Assembly (NCBI GenBank): GCA_002086835.1 | Contig: MVIG01000001.1 | Span: forward strand, 558,001-622,000 | Length of the DNA: 64,000 bases | DNA from: Mycolicibacterium porcinum | GTDB lineage: Bacteria; Actinomycetota; Actinomycetes; Mycobacteriales; Mycobacteriaceae | Reading direction: 5' to 3' | Shown here: positions 53,389 to 63,746 of the stretch, piece by piece | How positions within the stretch are numbered: position 1 is the first letter of the stretch | Layout: each line of letters begins with the position of its first letter | Made by a program: the position numbers and the translations under genes | Notes under the pieces: model-generated | Told to the model about the DNA's origin: nothing | Seen by the model: the letters and a program-made list of their open reading frames with translations, nothing else | The model's database searches: none

Positions 53389-54864
53389 TCAGTTCACACA
53401 CTTGGGATCGTCCGAACCCGCGTTGAGGATCGGCGACGGGGGCGGGGGCGGGCCCGATTCCCCGGTATCGCTGTAGGTGTCGCCGACGGAGGCCGGACCC
53501 ACCGCGGACGGATCGCTGCCGTCGGACCCCGGGCCGGTGTAGTCCGCCGCCAACACCACCCGTACCGCGCCGGGCGGCAGGGACGCGTCCTCGTTCACCG
53601 GCAATCCGCCGAGATCCTTCGAGACGGCCTGTGCGCCGAGGTCGTCGGCCTTGGCGGCCAGCACCTGGCTGGACGCCGGCGGGGCCCCGTCGTGATTGCC
53701 GGTAGCTCCGGGCACGAAACCCTTGTTGCTCAACACCTGTGACACCGCGGCAGCCAGGCCGTTGATGTCGGTGCCGTTGACCACCTCGACGGTGGTGTTC
53801 TCCGGGGAGTAGCTGAGTTGCTCGGTCTTGCCGGCGTCCTGGTCCTGCAGCAGGCTCGCCACCCACTGGTGGACCTCGGTGGGATCCACCCGGACCACGC
53901 TCTGCATGCCGTCGTCGCTCCAGCCGTCCTCACGCAGGATTGGGATGGTGGCGAAGGCGACACTGCCGGCCGCCAGCTTCTGCAGCTGTTCGACGAAATT
54001 CATGATGTCCCAGCCGTCGGAGATCACCACGGAGCGTTGCACGGCGTCCTGCAGCCGCCCCAGTGTTCCCGGGCTGGACAGTGTCCTGCTGGAGATCACC
54101 TCATGGGCCAGCGACGCCATCACCGACTGCTGGCGGGTCACCCGGTCGAGGTCACCGCGCGGCAGGTCGTGGCGCTGGCGAACGAAACTCAGCGCCTGCG
54201 GGCCGTTGAGCTTCTGCCAGCCTGCCGGGAAATCGGCACCCGAAAGTGGTTCGTAGACAGCGTCCTTGAGGCACACGTTGACACCGCCCAGAGCATCGGT
54301 GATCAATGCGAAGCCGAGCAGCCCGATTTCGGCGTAATGGTCCACCGTGACTCCGGTCAGCCCGGCGACGGTCTGGATCAGCTCCTCGCGGGCCGCCTCG
54401 GTGGCTTTGGGCTCGGCGACGGCCGGATCCTCACCTTCGACCTCGACGAGCTGCTTCATCCGGTCGAGCTTGACGTCGCCGAACACGCCGTTGATCTTCA
54501 TCTTTCCCCAGCCCGGCGCCTCGACGTACGAGTCGCGCGGGATGGAGATGGCGGTGGCCGACTTCCCGTTGTTGGGGATGCGGACCAGGATGATGGTGTC
54601 GGTGTTGGTCGAGACGTCGTCGCCGGCGCGCAGCGTCTCCAGCTCCTCGGCCGACAACGGGTTGCCGTGGGCATCGGTGCGGCTGTCCATCCCGACCAGC
54701 AGGATGTCGATGGCGCCGTCCTCGCCGCCGCCGCCGAGCGCCGCCGAGCTGATGTGATTGATGCCGGATTCGAAAGAGCGGATCTGGGTCCAGGCCACCC
54801 CTGTTCCGAGCACCACGGCTGACGCTGTGGCGACAGCGATGGAGCGCAGCAGGGGGATAGGCAC
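53389..54864 (-). CDS. LytR-CpsA-Psr family cell-wall ligase (LCP)
   Basis: The 491-residue protein has one N-terminal membrane helix (about 5-25), the LCP domain with LLVGMDSRTD, ISIPRDSYVE, GPQALSFVRQRHDLPRGDLDRVTRQQ and a C-terminal LytR_C domain with VEVVNGTDINGLAAAV. Such enzymes attach arabinogalactan to peptidoglycan; Lcp1 in mycobacteria is the best candidate. It neighbours the rhamnose linker genes. GTG start at 54864. Confidence 0.92.
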   Translation of the reverse strand: MPIPLLRSIAVATASAVVLGTGVAWTQIRSFESGINHISSAALGGGGEDGAIDILLVGMDSRTDAHGNPLSAEELETLRAGDDVSTNTDTIILVRIPNNGKSATAISIPRDSYVEAPGWGKMKINGVFGDVKLDRMKQLVEVEGEDPAVAEPKATEAAREELIQTVAGLTGVTVDHYAEIGLLGFALITDALGGVNVCLKDAVYEPLSGADFPAGWQKLNGPQALSFVRQRHDLPRGDLDRVTRQQSVMASLAHEVISSRTLSSPGTLGRLQDAVQRSVVISDGWDIMNFVEQLQKLAAGSVAFATIPILREDGWSDDGMQSVVRVDPTEVHQWVASLLQDQDAGKTEQLSYSPENTTVEVVNGTDINGLAAAVSQVLSNKGFVPGATGNHDGAPPASSQVLAAKADDLGAQAVSKDLGGLPVNEDASLPPGAVRVVLAADYTGPGSDGSDPSAVGPASVGDTYSDTGESGPPPPPSPILNAGSDDPKCVN

Positions 54865-54930
54865 CTGCCCAGGCTACTTGCGGGCCGGACGTGAGCCGGG
54901 TAACGACGACCGGCGTGCCAGACTCGGCGC

Positions 54931-55815
54931 ATGGCGCAACGGATTGTGGTCACGGGGGCCGGAGGCATGGTCGGGCAGGTATTGGCTGCTCAGGGACGTG
55001 CCGAGGGCCGTGACGTGCTGGCCTTGACTTCTGCCGAATGTGATATCACCAACGTTGACACGGTGCGAGGGTTCGTCGAACCCGGCGACGTGGTGATCAA
55101 CTGCGCGGCATATACGCAGGTCGACGCCGCCGAGGCGGACCAGGACAGGGCCTACGCCGTCAACGCCACCGGACCCGGCAACCTCGCTACGGTGTGCGCG
55201 CAGGCCGGTGCCGAGCTGGTGCACATCTCCACCGACTACGTCTTCGGGTCATCCGCGCAGCGTCGCACCCCATATGAGATCGACGACGCGACCGGGCCGG
55301 TCAACGTCTACGGCCAGACCAAACTGGCCGGGGAGCAGGCGGTGCTGGCCGCCAAACCCGACGCGTACGTCGTCCGCACCGCATGGGTGTATCGGGGTGG
55401 TGACGGAGGTGACTTCGTGGCGACCATGCGCAGGCTGGCGGCCGGGGACCGTCCGGTCGATGTGGTCTCCGACCAGATCGGATCGCCGACCTACACCGGC
55501 GACCTGGTGTCAGCCCTGCTGGAGATCGCCGACGGCGGCGTGCGGCCCGGCGTGCTGCATGCCGTCAACACCGGGCCCGCCAGCCGGTTCGACCTGGCAC
55601 GGGAGACCTTCGCGGCCATCGGCGCCGATCCGCAACGCGTCCGGCCGGTCGACAGCAGCCACCACCCGCGCCCCGCACCCCGTCCGTCCTACACCGTGCT
55701 GTCGGCGAGCCGGTCAGCCGAAGCCGGCCTGACCCCGTTGCGGGATTGGCGGGAAGCCCTGGTGGCGGCGGTTGGAAAAGAGCGCCCCTCCGGCCCGTTA
55801 CCCTCTACGCCGTGA
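54931..55815 (+). CDS. rmlD: dTDP-4-dehydrorhamnose reductase RmlD
   Basis: The 294-residue reductase makes dTDP-rhamnose for the arabinogalactan linker. It shows the Rossmann motif GAGGMVGQVL, STDYVFGS, the catalytic YGQTKLAGE and SDQIGSPTYTGDL. Its TGA overlaps the GTG of wbbL. Confidence 0.94.
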   Translation: MAQRIVVTGAGGMVGQVLAAQGRAEGRDVLALTSAECDITNVDTVRGFVEPGDVVINCAAYTQVDAAEADQDRAYAVNATGPGNLATVCAQAGAELVHISTDYVFGSSAQRRTPYEIDDATGPVNVYGQTKLAGEQAVLAAKPDAYVVRTAWVYRGGDGGDFVATMRRLAAGDRPVDVVSDQIGSPTYTGDLVSALLEIADGGVRPGVLHAVNTGPASRFDLARETFAAIGADPQRVRPVDSSHHPRPAPRPSYTVLSASRSAEAGLTPLRDWREALVAAVGKERPSGPLPSTP

Positions 55816-56702
55816 CTGAGGATGCGGCCCGCCCGCTCGTGGTGGTGACGGTGACGTACTCGCCGGGGCGACACCTGGACCGTTTCCTGGCCTCCCTGGC
55901 CCTGGCCACCGACCGTCCGGTGACGGTCATCATGGCCGACAACGGCTCGACCGACGGTGCTCCCGAACAGGCCGAAAAGCGATACCCGAACGTGCGCCTG
56001 CTCCGGACCGGCAGCAATCTGGGTTACGGCAGCGCGGTCAATCGCGGCGCCGAGCAGATCTCGGATGCGGACTGCTCCGAATTTTTCATCGTCGCCAATC
56101 CGGACGTGCAGTGGGGCCCCCACTCGATCGACATGCTGCTCGAAGCGGCCGAGCGCTGGCCGCGGGCCGGGGCACTCGGGCCGCTGGTGCGCGATCCCGA
56201 CGGTTCGGTCTACCCGTCGGCGCGTCATCAGCCGAGCCTGGTTCGGGGCGGCATGCATGCCGTCGTCGGCCCGTTCTGGAAATCGAATCCATGGACGGCC
56301 GCATACCGTCAGGACCGTCAAGAGCCCAGTGAGCGCGAGGTCGGCTGGCTGTCCGGCTCGTGCCTGCTGATGCGCCGGGCCGCGTTCGATGCCGTCGGCG
56401 GATTCGACGAGCGCTACTTCATGTATATGGAAGACGTCGACCTCGGTGACCGGATCGCCCGGGCCGGCTGGCAGAGCGTCTACGTGCCGTCGGCCGAGGT
56501 GCTGCACCACAAGGGCCATTCCACCGGCCGCGACCCCGCGCGCAACTTGGCCGCCCATCACCGCAGTACCTACACTTTTCTGGCCGATCGATACCCGGCG
56601 CCCTGGCAGGCGCCGTTACGGTGGACAATTCGGGGCGCGCTGGCGGCACGTGCGGGCCTGGTGGTCGGTAGTTCTCGACGTAAGCACGCGAAAGGGCGCT
56701 GA
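55812..56702 (+). CDS. wbbL: dTDP-rhamnosyltransferase WbbL
   Basis: The 296-residue GT2 enzyme transfers rhamnose to GlcNAc-PP-decaprenol, completing the linker of mycobacterial arabinogalactan. It contains VVTVTYSPGRHLDRFLASL, MADNGSTDGA, FFIVANPDVQW and GWLSGSCLLMRRAAFDAVGGFDERYFMYMEDVDLGDRI. The GTG start is coupled to rmlD by a four-base overlap. Confidence 0.94.
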   Translation: MTEDAARPLVVVTVTYSPGRHLDRFLASLALATDRPVTVIMADNGSTDGAPEQAEKRYPNVRLLRTGSNLGYGSAVNRGAEQISDADCSEFFIVANPDVQWGPHSIDMLLEAAERWPRAGALGPLVRDPDGSVYPSARHQPSLVRGGMHAVVGPFWKSNPWTAAYRQDRQEPSEREVGWLSGSCLLMRRAAFDAVGGFDERYFMYMEDVDLGDRIARAGWQSVYVPSAEVLHHKGHSTGRDPARNLAAHHRSTYTFLADRYPAPWQAPLRWTIRGALAARAGLVVGSSRRKHAKGR

Positions 56703-56703
56703 C

Positions 56704-57783
56704 GTGATCAATCCCGCGGAAGTGGACGCTGTCGTCCTCGTCGGGGGCCGGGGGACCCGGCTGAGGCCTCTGACTCTCTCGGCGCCCAAGCCGATGCTGC
56801 CCACGGCGGGCGTTCCGTTCCTCACCCATCTGCTCGCGCGCATCGCCGAGGCGGGCATCAAGCATGTGGTGATGGGAACGTCGTACAAGGCCGAGGTTTT
56901 CGAGGAAGCGTTCGGCAACGGCTCCGATCTCGGACTTGAGATCGAATACGTCACCGAGACCGAGGCCCTCGGCACCGGCGGCGCCATCGCCAACGTGGCG
57001 GACCAGCTGCGCTACGACACCGCCATGGTGTTCAACGGCGATGTGCTCTCGGCGGCCAACCTGAGCGCGCTGCTCGAGTCGCATGACGCCCACCAGGCCG
57101 ATCTGACGCTGCATCTGGTGCGGGTCAGTGACCCGCGCGCGTTCGGCTGCGTGCCCACCGATGCCGACGGTCGCGTGACGGCGTTCCTGGAGAAGACCCA
57201 GGATCCGCCCACCGATCAGATCAATGCCGGTTGCTATGTGTTCAAAAAGCATGTCATCGACCAGATTCCGAAGGGCCGGCCGGTATCGGTCGAACGCGAG
57301 GTGTTCCCGGGCCTGCTCACCGACGGGCTCAAGGTGTGTGGCTACGTCGACGCCTCCTATTGGCGCGATATGGGCACCCCGGAGGATTTCGTGCGCGGAT
57401 CGGCCGATCTGGTCCGCGGCATCGCGCCGTCGCCGGCTCTCAACGGTCAGCGCGGTGAGTCCCTGATCCATGAAGGTGCGGCCGTCGCTCCCGGGGCCTT
57501 GGTGATCGGTGGCAGTGTGGTGGGCCGCGGTGCCGAGATCGGCGCGGGCGCACGGCTCGACGGTGCGGTGATCTTCGACGGCGTCCGCGTGGAAGCCGGT
57601 GCGGTGATCGAACGTTCGATCGTCGGCTTCGGGGCGCGCATCGGCCCGCGGGCACTGATCCGCGACGGCGTGATCGGTGACGGTGCCGATATCGGTGCCC
57701 GCTGCGAACTGTTGCGTGGTGCCAGGGTGTGGCCCGGGGTCACCATCCCCGACGGCGGTATTCGGTACTCGACCGACGTCTAG
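56704..57783 (+). CDS. manB: Mannose-1-phosphate guanylyltransferase
   Basis: The 359-residue nucleotidyltransferase makes GDP-mannose for LAM and mannolipids. It shows the signature VLVGGRGTRLRPLTLSAPKPMLP, NGDVLSAANLS and, in the C-terminal half, hexapeptide left-handed beta-helix repeats. The GTG start is just after wbbL. Length equals the M. tuberculosis protein as recalled; the gene is sometimes named manC. Confidence 0.9.
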   Translation: MINPAEVDAVVLVGGRGTRLRPLTLSAPKPMLPTAGVPFLTHLLARIAEAGIKHVVMGTSYKAEVFEEAFGNGSDLGLEIEYVTETEALGTGGAIANVADQLRYDTAMVFNGDVLSAANLSALLESHDAHQADLTLHLVRVSDPRAFGCVPTDADGRVTAFLEKTQDPPTDQINAGCYVFKKHVIDQIPKGRPVSVEREVFPGLLTDGLKVCGYVDASYWRDMGTPEDFVRGSADLVRGIAPSPALNGQRGESLIHEGAAVAPGALVIGGSVVGRGAEIGAGARLDGAVIFDGVRVEAGAVIERSIVGFGARIGPRALIRDGVIGDGADIGARCELLRGARVWPGVTIPDGGIRYSTDV

Positions 57784-57884
57784 GGGCTCCTCGAGTTCGC
57801 GCCGCAGTCGCTCTGGGTCGCGCCGAAACTACGCTTTTGGGCCGGGAATTGGCGGAAATACGTCAGAATGCGTCGTCTCGATGG

Positions 57885-59219
57885 TTAGTGATGTAAGTCG
57901 GAGTCGGCCGGGGCATATTCAGCGTTCGCTCCGAACATTCCTGAGGGCGTAGCGGTTTCGATCGTGGCTGCCTCGTCCATTCCGGCCTCAGGGTCCTCGA
58001 CCGAACTGCCGGTGCCCAGCAGCGGGACCAGCAGCGGCGTGGTGAACATCTTGTGGTCGACCACATTGAAGATCCTCAGCACCGGGTGGTCGGCGACCAG
58101 GTCCTCGATTGCGCCTCGGGCAGCGAATTGAGTCTCGGTGCAGAGCGCTTTGCCACCCGGCCAGTCGTGCAGAACTCCTGCTTCATTCAAGTAACCGGCG
58201 ATGTCCGCGTTATAAGACTTCTTCGGCTCGTAGCAGGTGCGGGTGTCTTGTACTGCTCGATGCGTGACGGCGATGATGCTGGCGCGCATCTGGGCCAACC
58301 GGACAGTTCTCGGGTCGATATCGATCATGACCTGTCCCGTCGTCGTCGACCCGGGCGTAAGGAAGGAACCGGCGGCACCGATTGTGCCCGCGAACAGCAG
58401 CTTGGCATCGCCCGGTGATACCGGGACCTGACGATAATCGCCTAACAGGGTGCCCACAGGATTCAGATGGGAGGCGACTGTCTCGCCCGTCGCAGGTTCC
58501 TCCGGAACTCCAAACGGGTATGCAGTCACTCGCATCACGCCCCCCGGGATATCGACGGCGACCGAACTTCGGTTGTGCATGGTGACCTTGGCCGATAGAT
58601 GAATGATCGAGCCGGATGAGCCCATCGGAGTAAGTTCGGCCTGCACATCGACCAAGGGAAGCGAACGCGCCGGCAGGTAGTCCGATTGCAGCCAGAACTG
58701 GACCAACCCCAGCACCGGAAACAGCGCAACGACCACGACCGCCCCGCGGTTGATCGCACCGTGGGCGTACCGGGCCAGATAGACCACCCAGAACAGAGCA
58801 ATCGCGCCGAACGCCAGCGCCACTCCGGCGACGCCGATCAGTTGCCGGACTGGGCTGCGCTCGTCGACCAGCCACACATACGCCGCCAGACACACCACGA
58901 AGATCTGGCTGGTCATCGCCGTGAGGAATGCGCTCGACGAGCGTCTGAGTATCGCGCCGATGGCGAGCGCGCACGTGATCCCGATACCGAGAAGCAGTGC
59001 GGCACCCAACAGATCCCACGCTGAGCGGGTCAAGGTGGCGTCCCAGACCGCGAGCCAGAGAACCACTACCGCGTTCACGGTCAGGCAGCTCAGCAGGAGC
59101 CATCGCACCCGTCCGGGGAGGCCGGCTACGCCGGTTTCGACTGGGGCACTCTGCTGTTCCGGCCCGTCGCCATTCTTGCCGGCGGAGTCTTCGGCAGGGG
59201 ATTCGATCTGCAGGCTCAT
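57885..59219 (-). CDS. Large membrane protein of unknown function
   Basis: The 444-residue protein has about five to six transmembrane helices (first 170 residues, including LLLSCLTVNAVVVLWLAVW and GVALAFGAIALFWVVYL), then a C-terminal extracytoplasmic domain of about 230 residues. Two cysteines in that domain (TCYEP and LCTET) could pair. AGGAGG precedes the ATG at 59219. No family is recognised. Position next to manB suggests a cell-envelope role, but this is weak. Confidence 0.6.
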   Translation of the reverse strand: MSLQIESPAEDSAGKNGDGPEQQSAPVETGVAGLPGRVRWLLLSCLTVNAVVVLWLAVWDATLTRSAWDLLGAALLLGIGITCALAIGAILRRSSSAFLTAMTSQIFVVCLAAYVWLVDERSPVRQLIGVAGVALAFGAIALFWVVYLARYAHGAINRGAVVVVALFPVLGLVQFWLQSDYLPARSLPLVDVQAELTPMGSSGSIIHLSAKVTMHNRSSVAVDIPGGVMRVTAYPFGVPEEPATGETVASHLNPVGTLLGDYRQVPVSPGDAKLLFAGTIGAAGSFLTPGSTTTGQVMIDIDPRTVRLAQMRASIIAVTHRAVQDTRTCYEPKKSYNADIAGYLNEAGVLHDWPGGKALCTETQFAARGAIEDLVADHPVLRIFNVVDHKMFTTPLLVPLLGTGSSVEDPEAGMDEAATIETATPSGMFGANAEYAPADSDLHH

Positions 59220-59388
59220 GGCGCCTCCTACCGGTATTTCCGTGGCGTACCAACGGTAGGGCAGGTGGTCCAAGGGCGCTTGAGTAGTCGACTACCTGAC
59301 TTTCGCCGGTATCTCGCTCTGGAAAGTGTGTTTACCGGGACCCGCGGCCCCTTACGCTTTTGATGGGCGGACGGGGAGGGGCTATCTC

Positions 59389-59730
59389 ATGGGACTGTTC
59401 AACGGACGGTGGCGCACTGCGGTGGCGCCTATCGTGGCGGCGTTGCTGCTCGGCACGGCATTGGGGGCTACGGCACCGCAGGCGGCGGCTTGGCCGATGC
59501 CGCTGACGGCGGAGGACACCACCTACCTCAAGGCCACTCGCGGTGTCTTTCCCGGCGATGACGACCAATTGTTGCTGGTCGGCCGTGAGATGTGCCGGCT
59601 GCTCTACACAGGAACACCCGCCCAGGCGGTGATCGACCAGATGGCGGGACAATACGCGGCCACACCGGATCAGACCGCGGTCGCGCTGCGGGCCGCCCGT
59701 CGGGCCTATTGCACCCAGGCCCCAGGCTAG
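59389..59730 (+). CDS. Secreted DUF732-domain protein
   Basis: The 113-residue product has a signal peptide ending near APQAAAW (about residue 35) and a DUF732 core: LTAEDTTYLKATRGVFPGDDDQLLLVGREMCRLLYTG and AVALRAARRAYC, with two cysteines that are the family's disulfide pair. These proteins are abundant in mycobacteria and unexplained. Its stop overlaps the convergent SDR stop by four bases. Confidence 0.8.
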   Translation: MGLFNGRWRTAVAPIVAALLLGTALGATAPQAAAWPMPLTAEDTTYLKATRGVFPGDDDQLLLVGREMCRLLYTGTPAQAVIDQMAGQYAATPDQTAVALRAARRAYCTQAPG

Positions 59731-60563
59731 GCGCCGACCATATCCAGGCTGCGGTCCCAGAGTTGTTGGGCCAGAACAGGATCGCCTGCCTGCTTGTTCG
59801 GCCGACCCGGTTTGCGCCGGACGTAGTACTGCCCTGAGGTCCAGTCGGAGCCTGGGGTCGACGTGGCCAGCCATACCAACGTATCTGCCCCTCTGTCCGG
59901 GCTGATCAGGAACAGCTTCTTCAGTGGCGTGCGGTAGATGAGCTCCAAGGCCGGGTTGCCGGCTTCGGCGCCGAAGTTGGAGGCCACCGAGCCCGGGTGG
60001 AACGCCGCCGTGGAGATCCCTGCCGAGTGGTAGCGACGGTGCAGTTCCTTGGTGAACAGAATGTTGGCGAGTTTCGCGTCGCCGTAGGCCTTCTGCGCCT
60101 TGAAATCGCGTTCGTGGTTCAGGTCGGTGATATCGATGTGGCCGAACAGGCGGTTGCCGACACTGGAGGTGTTGATCACCGAAGCCTTGGCCTCGATCAG
60201 GCGGTCCAGCAGCAGGGTGGTCAGCAGAAACGGGGCCAGATGGTTGACCTGGAAGGTCTTCTCGAACCCGTCGACGGTCGTCTGCCGGGTTCCGTTCATG
60301 ATGCCGCCCGCGTTGTTGGCCAGAACGTCGATGCGCGGATACCGATCCAGCAACTGGGCTGCCAGATCTCGGACCTGGCCGAGTTCGGCGAAGTCGGAAA
60401 CGACGTGGTCGGCACCGAGTGCAGCGGCCACCGCCTCGGTCTTGCCGGATGACCGACCCACCACCACGACGTTGTCGCCGTGCCGGCTCAGCTGGCCGGC
60501 CGCAGCGGCACCGACACCGTCGCTGGCACCGGTGATGACGATGGTCCTGCGCTCCGGGTTCAC
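59727..60563 (-). CDS. SDR-family dehydrogenase
   Basis: The 278-residue short-chain dehydrogenase has TGASDGVGAAAAGQL, LANNAGGIMNG, INTSSVG and catalytic YGDAKLAN, like retinol dehydrogenase-type enzymes. GTG start. It lies nine bases after the NUDIX gene and may form an operon with fbiA-fbiB-NUDIX. Substrate unknown. Confidence 0.88.
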   Translation of the reverse strand: MNPERRTIVITGASDGVGAAAAGQLSRHGDNVVVVGRSSGKTEAVAAALGADHVVSDFAELGQVRDLAAQLLDRYPRIDVLANNAGGIMNGTRQTTVDGFEKTFQVNHLAPFLLTTLLLDRLIEAKASVINTSSVGNRLFGHIDITDLNHERDFKAQKAYGDAKLANILFTKELHRRYHSAGISTAAFHPGSVASNFGAEAGNPALELIYRTPLKKLFLISPDRGADTLVWLATSTPGSDWTSGQYYVRRKPGRPNKQAGDPVLAQQLWDRSLDMVGA

Positions 60564-60572
60564 CGGCTCAGA

Positions 60573-61121
60573 CTAGACGGTTCCGGTCACCGAACGGGCG
60601 AGTTGCTGCAGGCCGAAGTCGGTACCCTCCGGCAACGCGTCCAGCGGCCACCAGCGCAGGTCCAAAGACTCGTCGCTGCAGGCGATCTCGGCATCAGCCG
60701 GGGCCCGCACCACGAATTGCATGTCGAGGTGGCGGGTCGGCACCCCCAGTGAGCAGGTCACCGGGTGCACGTGCAGGGCGGCCAATTGCGGGTCGATGGT
60801 CAACCCTGAGATGCCGGATTCCTCGGTGGCCTCGCGCAGGGCTGCGGCGCGAATGTCGGAATCTGTTTCCTCACAATGCCCACCGAGTTGCAGCCACCGG
60901 CCGAAACGGGGATGCAACGTGAGCAGCGTCTGGGTTCCGGTGTGGTCGACGACCAAAGCCGAGGCCGTGATGTGGCCGGGGACGCAGGCCCGCAGGCACG
61001 CATCTGGGCGGGCGGCCAGAAACGACAGCACCGCGTGCCGCAGCGTGTCCTGGCCGGGATCGGTTGTCTGCCACTGTGTCAGCATCTCCACGGCGGAGGC
61101 GTGCAGGCTCTCGGCGCTCAC
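60573..61121 (-). CDS. NUDIX hydrolase
   Basis: The 182-residue protein carries a full Nudix box, [23 protein letters not shown], which coordinates the metal for hydrolysis of nucleoside diphosphate derivatives. Its GTG start overlaps the fbiB stop (GTGA), so it is made with the F420 genes and may protect or trim a related pyrophosphate. Substrate unknown. Confidence 0.9.
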   Translation of the reverse strand: MSAESLHASAVEMLTQWQTTDPGQDTLRHAVLSFLAARPDACLRACVPGHITASALVVDHTGTQTLLTLHPRFGRWLQLGGHCEETDSDIRAAALREATEESGISGLTIDPQLAALHVHPVTCSLGVPTRHLDMQFVVRAPADAEIACSDESLDLRWWPLDALPEGTDFGLQQLARSVTGTV

Positions 61122-62473
61122 TTCACGACCAGCAGGCCGTCGGTGGGCACCGGGTCACGAGGAGGCTGCGGATCAGCGGGATGACCGATCGCGATGGCGC
61201 CCAACGGCTCCCAGTCGCCGGGGAGATCGAGCTCGCTCCGCACCAGTTCGCCGGCGAAGATCGTCGAGCCGATCCAGCAGCTGCCCACCTCACGCACCGC
61301 GAGCGCGACCAGCAGGGCCTGCACCGCCGCCCCCACGGCGACGGTGAACATGGTGTGCTCGGCCTGGGTACGGGCCTCATCGGGATAGCTGTGGGCGCCG
61401 TCGGGCACCAGGAACGGGATCACCAGTTCCGGTGCGTCGTACAGGATCTGGCCGCGGTACACGCGCCGTTCGACGGACTCCGGGTCGCGGCCGTCCCCGG
61501 TGAGATCGGCCCGCCACCTGTCCTTCATCCGGTCCAGCAGCCGGGTGCGGGTGTCACCGTCCTGCACCCAGACGAAGCGGACCGGTCGGGTGTGGTGCGG
61601 CGCGGGGGCGGTGAGAGCCTCGCCGACAGCGGCCTCGATGAGAGCGTGGTCGACCGGTTCATCGGAGAACGCCCGCACCGAGCGACGCAGCAGCTGAGCT
61701 TGGTTGCGCCCCAACCGGATCGCCTCGGCCGTGCCGAGCCAGAACAGGTCCTCCTCGCCGGGGCGCAGCAGTGTGGCAGCGTTCGAACCGTCGTCGGTCA
61801 GCTCCAGCCCGCGCACCACCGCGACCGGGATCGCGGTGAGCTTGCCCTTGACCAGGTCGGCTGCGGCGGCGATCTCGTCGGCCACGGCCACCTCGGTGAC
61901 CAGCAGTTCGTTGCCGTGCCGGTCGCGCGCACCCGCGTAGCCGTGCAGCACGGTCAGTCCGGACGCCCCGATGGCGAAATCGGCCTGGCCGTTGCGCCAG
62001 GCGCGGCCCATGGTGTCGGTGATCACGACGGCGATGGTGACGCCGAGTCGCTCACGCAGGTCCTCGCGCAGCGCCCGGGCGCTGCCGTCGGGATCCACCG
62101 GGAGCAGCGCCAATTCGTTCGAGTCGACGTTGGAGCCGTCGACGCCTGCGGCCGCCTGGACCAGCCCGATGGCGTTCTCGGTGATCAGGGTGCGGCCCTT
62201 GCGCGCCAGCACTCGGACCGCCTCGGCGTCGATGAGCTTGCGCCGCAGAGTGTCCCGTTCTTCCGGATCGGAGGGGGCGGTGACGATGCGGCCTTCACAC
62301 TTGGACACGATCTTGCTTGTGATGACGAGCACGTCGCCGTCACGCAGCCACGGCGCCGCCTCGGCGAGGGCGCCCGCCAGGTCATCCCCGGGCCGGAACT
62401 CGGGAAGTCCTGGCACCGGCAGGATCTCGACCCGGTCGGCAGACCCGTGTTCGGTGTTCACCTCAGAAGTCAC
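61118..62473 (-). CDS. fbiB: Coenzyme F420 gamma-glutamyl ligase/reductase FbiB
   Basis: The 451-residue bifunctional enzyme has an N-terminal F420-0:gamma-glutamyl ligase domain (about 1-250, with [36 protein letters not shown]) and a C-terminal nitroreductase-like FMN domain (about 260-451), the latter reducing dehydro-F420-0. It adds the polyglutamate tail. GTG at 62473 overlaps the fbiA stop. Confidence 0.94.
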   Translation of the reverse strand: MTSEVNTEHGSADRVEILPVPGLPEFRPGDDLAGALAEAAPWLRDGDVLVITSKIVSKCEGRIVTAPSDPEERDTLRRKLIDAEAVRVLARKGRTLITENAIGLVQAAAGVDGSNVDSNELALLPVDPDGSARALREDLRERLGVTIAVVITDTMGRAWRNGQADFAIGASGLTVLHGYAGARDRHGNELLVTEVAVADEIAAAADLVKGKLTAIPVAVVRGLELTDDGSNAATLLRPGEEDLFWLGTAEAIRLGRNQAQLLRRSVRAFSDEPVDHALIEAAVGEALTAPAPHHTRPVRFVWVQDGDTRTRLLDRMKDRWRADLTGDGRDPESVERRVYRGQILYDAPELVIPFLVPDGAHSYPDEARTQAEHTMFTVAVGAAVQALLVALAVREVGSCWIGSTIFAGELVRSELDLPGDWEPLGAIAIGHPADPQPPRDPVPTDGLLVVK

Positions 62474-63453
62474 AGCGGAACGCCTGCTACGTCCAGCCCC
62501 ACCCGCACCATCTCTGCGGTGGTGGCCGGGTCCGTCATCAACAGTGGTACCGCGCGCACCTGCACGCCCTCGATCTCGGCGTGGTCGCCTTCGTGGACCA
62601 GCCAGCCGTCCAGGATTCCGGTGCCCGACCGGGCGCCGAAGTGTTGACCGACGGCCTGCGAGGTGGACTCGACACCGATGATGGACAAGCACTCATCTGC
62701 CATGCCGCGCAATGGTTTTCCGTTGATGATGGGGGAGTAGCCGATCACCGGCGCGGTGGTCGAACGGAGTGCGCCCCGAACTCCCGGGATCTGCAGGATC
62801 GGTCCGATGCTCACGACGGGATTCGACGGCGCCAGCAACACCACGTCCGCGTCGGCGATGGCCTCGGTCACCCCGGGGGCCGCGGTTGCTTGTTCTGCAC
62901 CGACGAACGCAAAGCTGTGCGAGGGGACCTGGGCGCGGTAGCGCACCCACCACTCCTGGAAGTGGATCGCGCGTCGTGCGCCGTCTTCGGGGTCGGTGAT
63001 GACCACGTGGGTCTCGCTGCGGTCATCGGTGACCGGCAACAGTCGCGCTCCCGGTGACCAGCGTTTGCACAGCGCCTCGGTGACCTGCGACAACGGGTAG
63101 CCGGCGCGCAGCATCTGGGTGCGGACCAGGTGGGTGGCCAGGTCGCGGTCACCCAGGCCGAACCAATCGGGCTGCACGCCGTAGGCGGCAAGCTCCTCCT
63201 TGGCGTGCCAGGTTTCGTTCCGGTGACCCCAGCCGCGCTCGGGGTCGATACCGCCGCCCAGCGTGTACATGCAGGTGTCGAGGTCCGGGCAGATCCGGAC
63301 GCCGTGCATCCAGGCGTCGTCACCAACGTTCACGATCGCGGTGAGTTCATGCTTGCTGTCGTTCCCGGCGAACTGACCGAGGCCCAACAGGTGCTGTACT
63401 CCCAGCAAAAACCGGGCGCCTCCGACGCCGCCGACCAGAACGGTGATCTTCAC
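62470..63453 (-). CDS. fbiA: F420 synthesis transferase FbiA
   Basis: The 327-residue CofD-type enzyme joins a phosphoenolpyruvate-derived lactyl unit to Fo, forming dehydro-F420-0. It shows [44 protein letters not shown] and [13 protein letters not shown] start at 63453. It feeds the F420-dependent oxidoreductase at 21115 and many others. Confidence 0.94.
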   Translation of the reverse strand: MKITVLVGGVGGARFLLGVQHLLGLGQFAGNDSKHELTAIVNVGDDAWMHGVRICPDLDTCMYTLGGGIDPERGWGHRNETWHAKEELAAYGVQPDWFGLGDRDLATHLVRTQMLRAGYPLSQVTEALCKRWSPGARLLPVTDDRSETHVVITDPEDGARRAIHFQEWWVRYRAQVPSHSFAFVGAEQATAAPGVTEAIADADVVLLAPSNPVVSIGPILQIPGVRGALRSTTAPVIGYSPIINGKPLRGMADECLSIIGVESTSQAVGQHFGARSGTGILDGWLVHEGDHAEIEGVQVRAVPLLMTDPATTAEMVRVGLDVAGVPL

Positions 63454-63592
63454 AACGTCCGACCCTAAGCGCTGAGGGCGTGCGGATGGAAACGACGTCG
63501 TCACGGGCAGGACACGCCGATGTCGCGACGCGCCGATTTGACATCACGGGATGGTATGAATTCGCGTCCTGGCGCTTGACCCCGGCAGCTAA

Positions 63593-63616
63593 CACGTGTG
63601 TAATCACAGTTGTGTC
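63593..63616. promoter_or_regulatory. Palindrome-rich element upstream of whiB2
   Basis: ACACGTGT followed by GTAATCACAG and TTGTGT lies about 130-150 bases upstream of whiB2 in the 293-base gap from fbiA. It is partly symmetric and could bind a regulator, but no known consensus is met. The rest of the gap shows no gene. Confidence 0.25.
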
Positions 63617-63746
63617 ATTTCCCGGTTGGTGACCGATTCCGGTGTCGCGGACCGAGATTCGATCAACTGTTCGAATGGGGTGACCGCACATCGCAATAGT
63701 GGGGCTCCACTTAGGATCTACGAGACCGAGTGAGGAGGCGGGGGAT